A stretch of DNA of 64,000 bases, taken from the NCBI GenBank assembly GCA_039707465.1, contig CM077648.1, positions 23,994,119 to 24,058,118 on the forward strand. Direction: 5' to 3'. The translations under genes and the position numbers were made by a program. Shown piece after piece: positions 31,085-41,095 of this stretch; the first letter of the stretch is position 1; the number at the start of each line of letters is the position of its first letter. The notes under the pieces were generated by a model. It was not told the origin of the DNA. It did no database searches and was given only the letters and a program-made list of their open reading frames with translations. Source of the stretch: Rhabdophis nuchalis. Taxonomy: Eukaryota; Chordata; Lepidosauria; Squamata; Natricidae.

Positions 31085-34000
31085 CTCCTTCCCCCATAGT
31101 CAGTGCGCATGTGTCTAGGTTCTCTGTCCAACACAGTACATGCGCACGCGTAGTCGTTCAGATAGGCGGGGCGGTGTCGGGTCCGCCCTGACCGCCTTAG
31201 TTCTTGAGGAGGCTCCTCCCTGTGGGACACGGAGCCTTCACCTACGTCATCGCGGCCTGCCCTCGGAGGTGGAGTCGCCGTAGGCGGCAATGGCGACCCT
31301 AGCAAGTCCGGGTGAGGGGGCGTGGCGACCGGGCTTGAGATAGTTGGCATTTGCTGGCGAGTATTATTCTGGTAGGGTGGTTCCCCGATGGGCGAGGCCC
31401 CCAGCTGAGAGTCAGATTGGGCTGTGAGGTCCTGGCGGTCTCCCCGTGCTGTTCCCGCCGATACGAGGTGTGGACCGGCTAGGGACTCCGGGGTTCCAAA
31501 CAACTGCTCGGCTTGAGCAGAGAACAACGGCCCAACGGGGGCCAACGGGCAGGAACGGCCTGGCGTGGTGACTGCTGTTTCGGGCAGGCGGCGCCTCAGT
31601 TGATCCAGGTGGCGCCGCCACTCGGATCCATCCTGAAGGCCGACTCTGTAAGAACAGGGTCCGGTTACGTCCAAAATGGTTGCGGCAATCCATCGCGGCT
31701 CCCCTGAAAAGTTCCTTGCCCAAACCAGGTCCCCAATTTCAAATAAACGAGGAGTGGGAATCTGCAGGTTGCCCCTCTGCAACCCGTCGTAATCGGGGTG
31801 CAGTCTGTCCAGAGTGGTCCGCCCATAGAGGTAATTGTGGAACTTCTTAATCCCGGACACTACAGCCAAAGCCTCCTTGTCGATTTGGCTGTAGTTTCTC
31901 TCCGTTTGAGACATTGTCCGGGAGTAAAAAGCAATGGGGGCTTCCGAGCCGTCTGGAAAGACGTGGCTAAGGACAGCCCCCAGGCCAAAAGGGGAGGCAT
32001 CGCACGCAAGCGTCAGAGGAAGCCTGTCATGGTACTGGACTAGTACCGCATCTGACGTGAGCATGGCTTTGACAGCCGCGAACGCGTGTGTTTCGCGGCT
32101 GCCCCAGTGCCAGGCCGCGGATCGGTCGAGCAACCGATGCAGCGGCTCGGCTAGCGATGCCTTATGGGGAATAAACGGCGCGTAGAAATTCAAAAGGCCG
32201 AGGAATGCCTGCAGCTCCGTTTTGGAGGCAGGAGTGGGGGCCTTTTGGATGGCCTCGACCTTGGAGGGGGTTGGGTGAATTCCTTGGGCGTCAATCATGA
32301 AACCCAGGAATTCCACCCTAGGCGCAGCAAACGTACATTTGCTGCGTTTCAACTTTAAACCCGCGCCCCTGAAAAGTCTGAGGACCTTCCGTAACGTTTT
32401 GGCGAGTTCTGATATGCTGGAAGCAGCAATCAGGACGTCGTCAAAATACGGTACAACGCCAGGGAGCCCATGGAGCAGTCGCTCCATGAGGCTCTGGAAG
32501 ATCCCCGGGGCTACGGACACGCCGAATTGGAGACGGCGACAGCGGAAAGCCCCACGGTGGGTCACGATGGTCTGCGCTTCCGCAGCCTCGTCATCCACCA
32601 GGAGCTGTTGGTAGGCCTGCGCCATATCCAGTTTCGCGAACACTCGACCTCGTCCCAATGAGTGGAGTAGGTCTTGCACCACCGGAACCGGGTATGGGTT
32701 CGCCTGAAGCCCGAGGTTGATCGTCGACTTATAGTCGGCGCAGATCCTCACGGACCCGTCGGGCTTAATGGGGACCACAATTGGGGTCTCCCATTTCGCC
32801 TGATCGACGGGTTCGAGCACGCCCTGCGCCACCAATCGATCCAATTCCACTTCAACCTTGGGCTTCAGCGCGAACGGCAGCCTGCGGGCCTTCAAGCGGA
32901 CTGGAGCAACCTGGGGGTCCAAATTTAGGGAAACTGGAGTGCCTTTGTACGTTCCTAAGCTGCCATCAAAGACGTCGTTGAACTCTCTGATTACTTCGTC
33001 TACCGGAGAACTGGCTGGCACGCTGTGTACTCCTTGGACTGACAGTCCCAAGGCTGGAAGCCAGTCCAATCCGATCAAGGCAGCTAGAGGTTTGGCCACT
33101 ACCAGGATGGGAAGGGATCCGTGGAAGGGGCCGTAGTCTACTCTCACTCTGTGCAGACCTAGAATGGGAATTTGTGAGCCCTGGTAATCTTTCAGGATCG
33201 TCGCTGTGGGGCCGAGATCCCGCTTCCTGAGCTTGGGGCAAAGCTTAACTAAATGCGCCCAGGACATGAGTGATCTAGAGGACCCTGAATCTATTTCCAT
33301 TTTTACCCCCACCCCCTCTAAGCAAACCACTGTTGACAGTCTCCTACTCTCTGCCTGGTCGTAGCTTAGAGCTGGGGGCATCTCCGCCAGCGCGAAGCAG
33401 TCGGTCGGCTGTGGCTGGTAGCGTCCTGAACACTTCTGCGACCCTCGTTGTCCTGGTGGAACGGTTCTGGAGGCGGCAGCTGGCGTTGTCGCTGGAGTGG
33501 CAGCACGGCACACAGCTGCTAGGTGTCCTTTCCTGCCACATCTGCGGCACACCGATGCCTTGAATGGGCACTCTGGTCTCTGGTGGGCCCCTCCGCAGCC
33601 TAGGCAGTTCCCGGACTTCTGCTGCGGTGTGAATGCGCGATTCAGCACGCGCCCAGTCACCCTCATGCAGTCCCCACGGTCTTCCTCCTCCAGCTCATCC
33701 AGCGGCGCTATTTCGTCTACCAGACACGCTCGCGGAGTGGGGAAAAGAGGAGGGCGCGCGCGGCCCATGTCGGATGTGGAGATCTCCGACAATTCTGTCG
33801 CGCGTGCTTCTTCCACCGCTTGCTCGAGAGTCAGGACAGTTTTTGAAAGCAAGCGGCGCTTTAGGCGGATGTCTCTTACGCCGCATACAAACTGCTCCAG
33901 TAGGGATTCCTCCAGGAAGCCAGCAGGGAACTCGCAGGGGATTGCGGTCGCTCTCAATTTCTGCAGGAACTCGGCTACCGACTGTTGCGGCTGTTGCACA

Positions 34001-34299
34001 CATTGCCTGAATGCATAGCGATGCGCTATGCGGGAAGGCGCCGGCGCGTAGTGTGCTCTCAGGCGGCCCAGGAGATCGTCCCACGGCACTTCGTGCACCG
34101 CTGCGGGTGCTGCTATGGTTCGGGCGGTAGCAAACAATTCAGGGCCGCCGCACTGGAGGAATAGGCTCAACTTCCTGGCAGGCGCGAGTTCGCCGTAGTC
34201 GCTGGCTATCAAGAAGCACTCGAACCGGGCTAAGAAGGAAGCCCATTGTTCCTTCATCGGGTCGAACGGTGCAAACGGAGGCATTGTCGCCGTAGCCAT
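31042..34299 (-). CDS. Gag-pol polyprotein, integrase core and RNase H C-terminus deleted
   Basis: 1085 codons from ATG in a strong Kozak context (caccatgg) to a TAA inside the 3' LTR. Gag with two zinc knuckles: C232/C235/H239/C244 and C251/C254/H259/C264. Protease DSGS at 337-340. RT about 460-680 with catalytic FDD in VVPYFDDVLI (618-621 region). RNase H begins with CDAS (D767) and has DKEAL (E809), but stops at HNYLYGR near 827. The frame then jumps, without shift, to RLHPDYDGL and an integrase C-terminal domain, FEIGDLVWARNF...CSYRVGLQDG (853-890). The last ~180 residues are proline-rich. Full-length relatives are several hundred residues longer. The intact frame suggests recent movement in trans. 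Confidence 0.95.
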   Translation of the reverse strand: MATATMPPFAPFDPMKEQWASFLARFECFLIASDYGELAPARKLSLFLQCGGPELFATARTIAAPAAVHEVPWDDLLGRLRAHYAPAPSRIAHRYAFRQCVQQPQQSVAEFLQKLRATAIPCEFPAGFLEESLLEQFVCGVRDIRLKRRLLSKTVLTLEQAVEEARATELSEISTSDMGRARPPLFPTPRACLVDEIAPLDELEEEDRGDCMRVTGRVLNRAFTPQQKSGNCLGCGGAHQRPECPFKASVCRRCGRKGHLAAVCRAATPATTPAAASRTVPPGQRGSQKCSGRYQPQPTDCFALAEMPPALSYDQAESRRLSTVVCLEGVGVKMEIDSGSSRSLMSWAHLVKLCPKLRKRDLGPTATILKDYQGSQIPILGLHRVRVDYGPFHGSLPILVVAKPLAALIGLDWLPALGLSVQGVHSVPASSPVDEVIREFNDVFDGSLGTYKGTPVSLNLDPQVAPVRLKARRLPFALKPKVEVELDRLVAQGVLEPVDQAKWETPIVVPIKPDGSVRICADYKSTINLGLQANPYPVPVVQDLLHSLGRGRVFAKLDMAQAYQQLLVDDEAAEAQTIVTHRGAFRCRRLQFGVSVAPGIFQSLMERLLHGLPGVVPYFDDVLIAASSISELAKTLRKVLRLFRGAGLKLKRSKCTFAAPRVEFLGFMIDAQGIHPTPSKVEAIQKAPTPASKTELQAFLGLLNFYAPFIPHKASLAEPLHRLLDRSAAWHWGSRETHAFAAVKAMLTSDAVLVQYHDRLPLTLACDASPFGLGAVLSHVFPDGSEAPIAFYSRTMSQTERNYSQIDKEALAVVSGIKKFHNYLYGRTTLDRLHPDYDGLQRGNLQIPTPRLFEIGDLVWARNFSGEPRWIAATILDVTGPCSYRVGLQDGSEWRRHLDQLRRRLPETAVTTPGRSCPLAPVGPLFSAQAEQLFGTPESLAGPHLVSAGTARGDRQDLTAQSDSQLGASPIGEPPYQNNTRQQMPTISSPVATPPHPDLLGSPLPPTATPPPRAGRDDVGEGSVSHREEPPQELRRSGRTRHRPAYLNDYACACTVLDREPRHMRTDYGGRSVESPSLCPRQLVW

Positions 34300-34373
34300 G
34301 GTGAGGCTGTGCGTCGCGCTGCGCTCTGTTGTTGAAGTATTCGTTACCCGTTGCGTTCTAAGGCCACGGCCTG

Positions 34374-34392
34374 AATCCCACCTTCGTCGCCA
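34374..34392 (-). promoter_or_regulatory. Primer-binding site, tRNA-Ser-like
   Basis: One base inside the 5' LTR the element RNA reads TGGCGACGAAGGTGGGATT. From memory the 3' end of vertebrate tRNA-Ser(GCU) would pair with TGGCGACGAGGATGGGATT, two differences. This is a normal tRNA-primed arrangement and contrasts with the other gypsy element in the window. Confidence 0.65.
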
Positions 34393-34393
34393 G

Positions 34394-34691
34394 TGTTAGA
34401 TCAGACAAAGGATTCCGACTCAGGCATGGTCAAAACAACAGGAACGTTTATTCACACTATTACAACACACACAAGATTCAACTGGCAAGGTTTCTTCTCT
34501 GGCAACCTCTTATATAGAGTTACCAGGCAGGAAACTCCTAGCAATGCAATTGCAACATTGTGACTCCTTTCCAGACAGATTCCAGACAGCTTGTCTCTGT
34601 TAATCACTGCAGCTGCTGGCTCAGCTCCAGAATGCGGTGACTCATAGGTTACCAGACGAGCTGTCTGGGACATAGGCTTGGGGACTCAACA
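34394..34691 (-). repeat. 5' LTR of the mag-type gypsy element
   Basis: 298 bp, the copy that would drive transcription: TATATAAG on the minus strand at 34509-34516, AATAAA at 34447-34452, giving an R region start roughly 30 nt after the TATA box. No difference from the 3' LTR was found. Confidence 0.97.
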
Positions 34692-35058
34692 CCGTCGGCC
34701 GGGCAATGCCGGTTGGCGACACCCAGGGGAAGGGCCTTCTCTGTGGTGGGCCTGGCCCTCTGGAACGACCTACCCCCCGAGCTACGCACCACTTCGGACC
34801 TCCGCCTCTTCCGCCAACGTCTTAAGACGTATCTATTCCAACAAGCCAGCCTAGCGTAGCCCCCCGTTTCTGACTCTATCTATAAATTTTAATTTTCAGG
34901 GTTTTAAATGGGTTTTTTAGCACGGGTTTTAATTTAATTTAATATGTTTTTAATAGTGTATATTGCCTTTTGTTATGGTTTTGATAATGCCTGTGCGCCG
35001 CCCTGGGTCCTAACAAGGAGAAGGGCGGGGTATAAATTCGAAAAAATAAAAAAATAAA
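34692..35058 (+). mobile_element. L2-type LINE, right part with 3' UTR
   Basis: Resumes with the duplicated ccgtc and codes for PRGRAFSV(V)GLALWNDLPPELRT, RLKTYLFQQASLA and stop, then 3' UTR to ggcggggtataaatt and an A-rich tail. Joined to 30713-30786 it makes one 5'-truncated L2 copy of about 440 bp. Confidence 0.92.
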
Positions 35059-35059
35059 A

Positions 35060-36040
35060 CAAAATTGAACTTTATGTTATTGACATAATCATAGTGTTAG
35101 TTAGTCTCAGCAGGTGGCTATGTGTCCCCTAATTGACAGGAAGTACAAAAGAATACACAGGAAATAAACTTCACAGCTTTCTTTTCATACTTTTACTTCA
35201 CCAAAGCTTTGTCATGTGTGTGTGTGTGTGTGTGGTGTGAGAGAGAGTGTGTGACTAACAGAAAAGGAACAATACAAAAACATAAAATATCAATAGCAGT
35301 TTTCAAGCATAGGCTTCATCTCGAAGGCTGAATGGCACGAATTGCTTTCAAGAAGCTGTGTTTAAAGTGAAGGCGAGATTAACCAGTTGGTTTTGCATTT
35401 AGGCTTAGAATGTTTCTCTCATACTTTCCAACTTATATTTTATTTAAAGCCAGTGAATTGCTCTCGGGGGAAGCTTACTCTTTCATTCAAAGAGCCGTTT
35501 TATAGTTTATAGGAGTTGGCACGAAAAAACCCCCAGCAACTATCCATCTGTTTGGCTGTGCTGGATGCAAACAATCCAGCCAGTCACATAACATGTGCAG
35601 GAGTGTGTAATGTGTGTGTGTGGTGTGAGAGAGAGAGAGAAATGCATACATACGCAGAAGAGAGATATAAAGAAAAGAAAGAAATTGTGTTTTTTTTATT
35701 GTTGACAAATGTCTGTATTAGTAGGATGGCTCTTACAATTTACATTTCTGCAAATTGAAATTTTCTACCCTGTTTGAGGACAGAAAAATTGGAGGGACAT
35801 CCCCCCCCCCCCAATTAGAGAGGTTGTGGAAATTCTCCAATTGTCTCTGATAAGCATGGGAATAATTTGCTAGTCACTGATTTTTTTTAAATTTCCTAAA
35901 GGTTTGTCCAGTTGTTGTCCCTGCAAAGAGTGGGGATGATATCCATATGGAATATCTGTCTCCCTTTTATATCCCACCATGAGGCTACTACCATTCCAGA
36001 GCATTTGGAAATGGTGCTCACCACAGCATTACTCTCTCTA
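35060..36040. other. No gene; two GT/GA compound microsatellites
   Basis: A (GT)n run followed by gtgtgagagagag occurs at 35213-35247 and again at 35607-35640. A C12 run is near 35801-35812. No gene seen. Confidence 0.5.
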
Positions 36041-36043
36041 GTT

Positions 36044-36178
36044 TAGGGGTCTTCAACCTTGGCAATTTTAGGACTTGTGGACTTCAACTCCCAGAATTCC
36101 TCAGCCAGCTTTGCTGGCTGGGGAATTCTGGGAGTTGAAGTCCACCAGTCTTCAAAGAGCCAACTTTGCAGACCCCTG
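36044..36178. mobile_element. Palindromic hAT MITE, CAGGGGTCT family
   Basis: Foldback with arms taggggtcttcaacc ... ttgcagacccctg around ttgctggctggggaattc. The two arms are not the same subtype (the right arm matches 15551-15670). No convincing target duplication. Confidence 0.85.
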
Positions 36179-36189
36179 CCTTAGCAGGA

Positions 36190-36825
36190 TCACTGAATGC
36201 TATGATGGAAAACAAATGATGCTTTGAGCACTAATATTTCTCAAATACGATGTGCCTCATATACCGTTCTCATTAAAACTGTCCCTTTGATTATTTTCTT
36301 GACCATTTGTTCTCTTTCTCTCTTTTGGGAAATTATTTTTTTTATTAAAGAATTATTTTTTGCAAAGTAAAAGCAGTGCAATTTTTTTAAAGAAAGAAAG
36401 CAAAGTAAAAGAAGAGAGTTAAAAAGATGGACACGAAAGAAAAATGACAAAAAGAAAAAAGAAAGGTAAAAAGAAGTGGCTTCCAATCTTTTTCATGCAA
36501 GTTATAAATGCATTTATATTTTATGTTCTCGCTAAAGTTATATCATGGCTCACTTCTTTCCACATTATACCCTTTCTAATCATTAAGCCCATAAATCACA
36601 ATTTCCTCTTTTTCTGTTTTCAGCAAAATGGCCATATTGCCCGCCATTTTTTAAACCTTTTTTATTTTTCTTTCTTTCTTTTTGGTCTTTTTTCTATCAC
36701 GCACCCACCTGTTCATATGCTTAAAATATATATTCATTCAGCACTGAATCTGCTCTGGTAACGATCTGCTTGCTTTTGCTTAAAATCTTGTTTTTACTGG
36801 AGAAGCTTGTTGACCTTGCCTTTGA
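36190..36825. other. No gene or named repeat seen
   Basis: AT-rich, with A-rich then T-rich stretches. Confidence 0.35.
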
Positions 36826-36833
36826 GTATAGAC

Positions 36834-37275
36834 CAGTGATGGCTAACCTTTTTGTTGTTGGGTGCCAAAAATGTGAGGGCATGCATGTGACAGCGTGCGT
36901 TTGTGCCGGCACCCATAATGCAAAGCACACCCCCACGTGCGCATGCGCACATAACCCACATACACATGCTCCCCCCACATGCGCGATGCACTGCTCGCCT
37001 CCAAGCTGAGTTTGGTATTTCCTTTGGGAGGGTGGGGGAGGCCTTTTTCACCCTCCCCAGGCTCCGGGAAAGCCTCCAGAGCCTGAGGAGGGTGAAAAAT
37101 GGGCCCAACAGGTCTGGTTTTGACCTCCCCAGGCTCCAGAGGCTTTCCTGAAGCCAGGGAAGGGTGAAAATAGCATCCTCCAGCCCTCTGGAAGGCCGAA
37201 AATCTGCTGGCCAGCACACACATGCATGCTGGAGCTGATGGCTTGCGTGCAGGCAGATATGGCTCTGTGTCATGG
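36834..37275 (-). mobile_element. hAT MITE, CAGTGATGGC family
   Basis: Starts cagtgatggctaacc. The body is the inverse of copies at 14639 and 15021 (ctccagaggctttcctgaagc, ggctctgtgtcatgg). Perfect 8-bp duplication gtatagac at 36826-36833 and 37276-37283, although the far terminal repeat has been shortened to catgg. Confidence 0.88.
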
Positions 37276-37284
37276 GTATAGACT

Positions 37285-37880
37285 CAGAGAAGGATTAATT
37301 TGGCATGCATTGTTTCTGGGCAATTTTCCTCTGTAGAGTGGTTCATTTTGTCCTGGAAGAATGAGGTACCTTGCAGAGATTCCTTACTTAATTTCAGTGA
37401 AGAATCTTGATAGCACCAATCTGTTTAAATCCATCATAACATCAGTGGCTGACAGTTGAGTGACCTGGGATTATGAGAACATTATAAATATCTTCATAAA
37501 TGAAGGAGCAGCTCTCCCCAAAGAAGTACTCTGGTCTCTATCCCAGTGAATAAAATATACCAACAAGCCAAGTATCTACTAAATATAAGTATCCTTCTCT
37601 TCAAACTCCTCTTCTCCATCCACTGAGGTGGTGAAAACCCCAAGATGCACTGAGATGCACAATGGAAAACTAGATGACTCTTAACTGTAGCAGGATGTTT
37701 TAAGCAAAAGGATTGATCTGCACCAAAATGAGGAATGATCCAATAAATGACCCGAAAGACCAGCTTGATTTAAAATGTAGTCTTCTGTTTGGTTAGAGTG
37801 AAATGTACAGTTGAAATGTACAGTCTGGAAACTCTAAACTGAACCGAAGCAAAACCATTTACGAAGCCAAATCTGAAGCA
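37285..37880. other. No gene or named repeat seen
   Basis: Unique-looking sequence. Confidence 0.35.
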
Positions 37881-37891
37881 TCTGTTTAGAC

Positions 37892-38006
37892 CAGGAGTAT
37901 CAAACTCACATTGTCACAGTGGCATCACCCCCTTTCGCTAAACTAGGTATTGGCATGGCCAGCGTGTGACGCATCCAGCCTGTGGACCAGGAGTTTGACA
38001 GCCTTG
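37892..38006. mobile_element. hAT MITE, CAGGAGTATCAAACTC family, first of a stacked pair
   Basis: 115 bp with ends caggagtatcaaactcac and aggagtttgacagccttg. Flanked by gtttagac at 37884-37891 and 38007-38014. Confidence 0.88.
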
Positions 38007-38014
38007 GTTTAGAC

Positions 38015-38149
38015 CAGGGATCTCCAACCATTGCAACTTTAAGTCCGAAGGACTTCAGCTCCTAGACTTCTCCAGCCAGCAAAGCTGGCTGGAAAAGTCT
38101 GGGAGCTGAAGTCTTTCGGACTTAAAGTTGCAAAGGTTGGAGACCCCTG
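38015..38149. mobile_element. Palindromic hAT MITE, second of a stacked pair
   Basis: 135-bp foldback, cagggatctccaaccattgc ... gcaaaggttggagacccctg. Flanked by gtttagac at 38007-38014 (shared) and 38150-38157. Confidence 0.93.
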
Positions 38150-38341
38150 GTTTAGACCATAAAGAGGTAGATGGCAACAAGCAAACAGGCTAAGAGGTGA
38201 ACACCAGGTCAAGATGAACATTTGAACTTCGAGATACTAGGTGATGTTTTGTCTTGGTGTGCCAAGTAACTTGGGTAATCAACCTTCCGGGCAGAACTGT
38301 ATAAAATGCCAAACGTGGAACTTTTTAAAATGATCTTGCAG

Positions 38342-38431
38342 TACAGATAATCCTAGACTTACAATCATTTGTTATGTAACCATTTGATCTTACAGTAGCA
38401 CTGAAAAAAATGACTTACAATTAATCATCGC
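38342..38431 (+). mobile_element. CAGGTAGTCC-type DNA transposon, left part
   Basis: Starts acagataatcctagactta and continues with gcactgaaaaaaatgactta. Interrupted by a solo LTR and resumed at 38914. Confidence 0.7.
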
Positions 38432-38908
38432 TGTTAGCAACTCTGGGTTCAGAACCAGTGTCACAACTCTGGTCCCTTAACCAGTGTTAGCAAATAAATG
38501 CGGAATAGTGTAATTCACCGGATAGTAAAGAGATACGTTGCTGTAACCACAAACTCTAAAACAGTGATAGTAAGAAAATAAATAGTCTTTGCTTTGTAGC
38601 AACTAAAATGCTTCTTCCGACTAACTTCTCAAATAATAACAGTCCTTCACCAGAGTTATCTTACAGTGATGCAAAACAAATACTCCTCCTTCTTCACAGC
38701 TTCAACTCCTCAGCACAGGGAATCGAAAAGGACAAGAAATCAAATGGAATCGAAAAGGGAACGGACTGTGATTCTGAGCTTGCTTTATGGTAGAGCTCAG
38801 ACTCACAGCCAATCAGAATTCAAACACAGTTCTTAAAGCAACATGTACTCTTTAAGAACATATACTCATATATATTGTCAACCCAATATAAGGCTGAATA
38901 TCCTAACA
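38432..38908 (-). repeat. Solo LTR, 477 bp, inserted in the DNA transposon
   Basis: Plus-strand ends tgttagc and cctaaca (TG...CA). Flanking pentamers atcgc (38427-38431) and attgc (38909-38913) agree at four of five positions. On the minus strand an inverted CCAAT (gattggctg) precedes the promoter region. A relative in the opposite orientation lies at about 39960-40468. Confidence 0.75.
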
Positions 38909-38913
38909 ATTGC

Positions 38914-39170
38914 ATTATGATAATCCAGCATCCCATGGTCAGAATTTGATCGCTTGACAGCCACGTGTATTTATGATGGTTGCAACACCTCAATTCATGC
39001 AATTACCATTTCAGACCTTCCCAGTCAACCTCTGACAAGCAAAGCCAATAAGGAAAGCTGGATTCACTTAACAACCAGATCTGGACTCCTTCAACACTTA
39101 AAAACAATAACAACCACCTTGCTTGGCAGTGAAGTTCTGGTTGCAATTGTGGCCATAAGAGCTATCTGTA
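38914..39170 (+). mobile_element. CAGGTAGTCC-type DNA transposon, right part
   Basis: Resumes with cagcatcccatggtcag, tatttatgatggttgcaac, gacaagcaaagccaataagg and gattcacttaacaac, and ends near ttgtggccataagag. Matches the order in the copy at 11325. Confidence 0.7.
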
Positions 39171-39184
39171 TATCTATATTGTTA

Positions 39185-39925
39185 ATTTCTTCTTTTTTGT
39201 GTGATATATTATGAATTTCTAATTCTGGGACAAATGAAGACTTACCTGAGGTTTTTAGAAATAATGTGTCCTGTGTTTATCTGATGAGTTTTACCCATAG
39301 CTAAAAATGAAGAAATAACATCTTGAAATAATAACAGCTTTGTCAATGGTGTATTTCTTCAGATCGACGCACATACTGAATTAGCTCTTTTATCTGTTCA
39401 GCTGTTTAATATGCCCTTAATTAGGAGATGAAATATTAACAAGAAGCAAAGAAACAAATCAGTTTTATTCCTATCTTTAGAACTTTGATTGTTCCCAACC
39501 TCAACAATCCTAATAATTGCTGCACCTGTCTTCGAAGCATCCTATCCCATAAAAATAGAGCCAATAACTCATGATGAAAAAGTATTCTTAATGCTTTCCC
39601 TCCACAACCTAACATGACTCTTTCTCCTTAACTTAAATTGTGAGCTGCCATCTGCAATTGTTACTACTATACTTTTTAGGAAACTCAACTCTGACCTGAA
39701 TCTATCACGGACAATAAAATGGCTGAATTTCCTCCCTTGAGGGAAGGAACAAGAAATAAAAATGTGATACAGCTTGGGAAGGATTTGAGGATATTTGAAT
39801 CTAGGGCTTTAATGAACAGGATAAACAATCCAAACACAGTTGGAATAGATCTTTTCCCTGTAGTGACTAACTTCACACATCAATGAAGTTATAGAATGTC
39901 CATCTTTATTACAGTTACTTGTGCA
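39185..39925. other. No gene or named repeat seen
   Basis: Unique-looking sequence. Confidence 0.35.
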
Positions 39926-39959
39926 TATTGATGGTTGGATAACTCTGGTAAACCATTCA

Positions 39960-40468
39960 TCCTGATGTTGGGTTGACAATATATATAAGCCAGTATTCTT
40001 AAAGAGTATATGTAGCTTTAAGAACAATGTTGAATTCTGATTGGCTGTGCTTCTCAGCTCTACCATATAAGGAAGCTCAGAAACACAGTCCATCCCCTTT
40101 TCGATTCCCTTTGATTCCTGTTCTTACTGTTTGCCACTGAGTAGCTGAATATTGGAGACTGAAGAAAAGAAGAAGTATTTGTTTTGCATCACTGTAAGAT
40201 ACCTCTGTGTTTTGGTGAAGGACTGTTATTGTTTTAAGAAGTTAGTATCACTGGTCAGAAGAAGTATTTTTGTTGCTACAAAGTAAAGACTATTTATTTT
40301 CTTACTATCACTGTTTTAGAGTTTGTGTGTTGTTAAAGCAACGTATCTCTTTACTGTCCAGTGTATTACACTATTCTGCATTTACTTTCAAACGGGGTGT
40401 TTGTTACCCCTAACACTGGTTAAGGGACCAGAGTTGTAACACTGGTTCTGAACCCAGAGATGCTAACA
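39960..40468 (+). repeat. LTR of the 38432 family, plus orientation
   Basis: Shares gggttgacaatatatata, ttaaagagtatatgt, gaattctgattggctgtg, agctctaccatataagg (TATA-like) and the end ctgaacccagagatgctaaca with the LTR at 38432-38908. The left border is not certain (between 39932 and 39965) and I see no target duplication. No internal retroviral sequence lies between the two LTRs, and they are in inverted orientation, so they are separate insertions or a rearranged pair. Confidence 0.72.
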
Positions 40469-40469
40469 A

Positions 40470-40900
40470 CCATGTAAATAACTAGTGGGGAAATGATCTT
40501 GATTTATTGCATTCTAAACTGAGAGTGATAGAGAGACAGAGGCATACAAAGGGAGGGATTCAAACTAGGAATGAGGAGCGTGCTAATTAAGCAATTGGTA
40601 AGAGAGGAGCACTTCAGGATTCACATATATTTCTAGGGATATCGACCTTAATTGGAATGACAATTATTTCCTGAAATATTTTCATGAGCAAACTTGCAGT
40701 CTCCTTTTTTTCACCCAAAACATTTTTTTATTTTTTCATTTTCATAACATATAATCACATGTGTACTATTACATAGTCAACATACGTATTGTATTATTAA
40801 ATGTTTACATCAATTCATCTTACCATCAACTCCCAAAAACAATTATTGGCTCTTCTGCTCTTCATACACTATAATTGTACCTTATCCATCACTTTCTTCT
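40470..40900. other. No gene seen
   Basis: AT-rich; a T-run near 40708-40735 could be an inverted poly(A). Confidence 0.3.
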
Positions 40901-40904
40901 CCTT

Positions 40905-41095
40905 CTCTCCTCCCCCTCCCTACCTCCTTTCTTCCCTCTGTCATCCTTCCCTTCTCAACTTCCCCTTCCTCTCTCCTTCTCCTTTCTCCCCTTTCCACTC
41001 CTCATTTCTCTCCTCCTCTTCTCCCCTCCCTTGCCCTCTCTCCTACCCCTCTCTTCTTCCCTTACCCCTCTACTTCTCACTCTTCATCTCCTTTT
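40905..41095 (+). repeat. Polypyrimidine tract, about 190 bp
   Basis: C/T-rich with CTCC and TTCC units. Two overlapping leucine/serine-rich frames here are compositional. Confidence 0.8.

Larger units (their letters stand above)
30787..34691 (-). mobile_element. Young internally deleted mag-type Ty3/gypsy element
   Basis: 3905 bp with identical 298-bp LTRs and a perfect 5-bp target duplication ccgtc (30782-30786, 34692-34696), inserted in an L2 3' end. One open gag-pol frame of 1085 codons covers gag, protease, RT and the RNase H N-terminus, then joins the integrase C-terminal region. Most of RNase H and the whole integrase zinc finger and catalytic core are absent, so it must depend on a full-length relative for integration. 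Sequence similarity to the mag/K02A2.6-type branch of gypsy is inferred from RT wording. Confidence 0.95.

Noticed and set aside
36721..37273. Long frames on the minus strand (126 and 159 codons)
   Set aside because: They lie within a GC-rich hAT MITE and share their wording with frames in the MITEs at 14.6-15.5 kb.
38432..40468. A provirus between the two LTRs
   Set aside because: The LTRs are inverted relative to each other and the sequence between them has no gag, pol or env.
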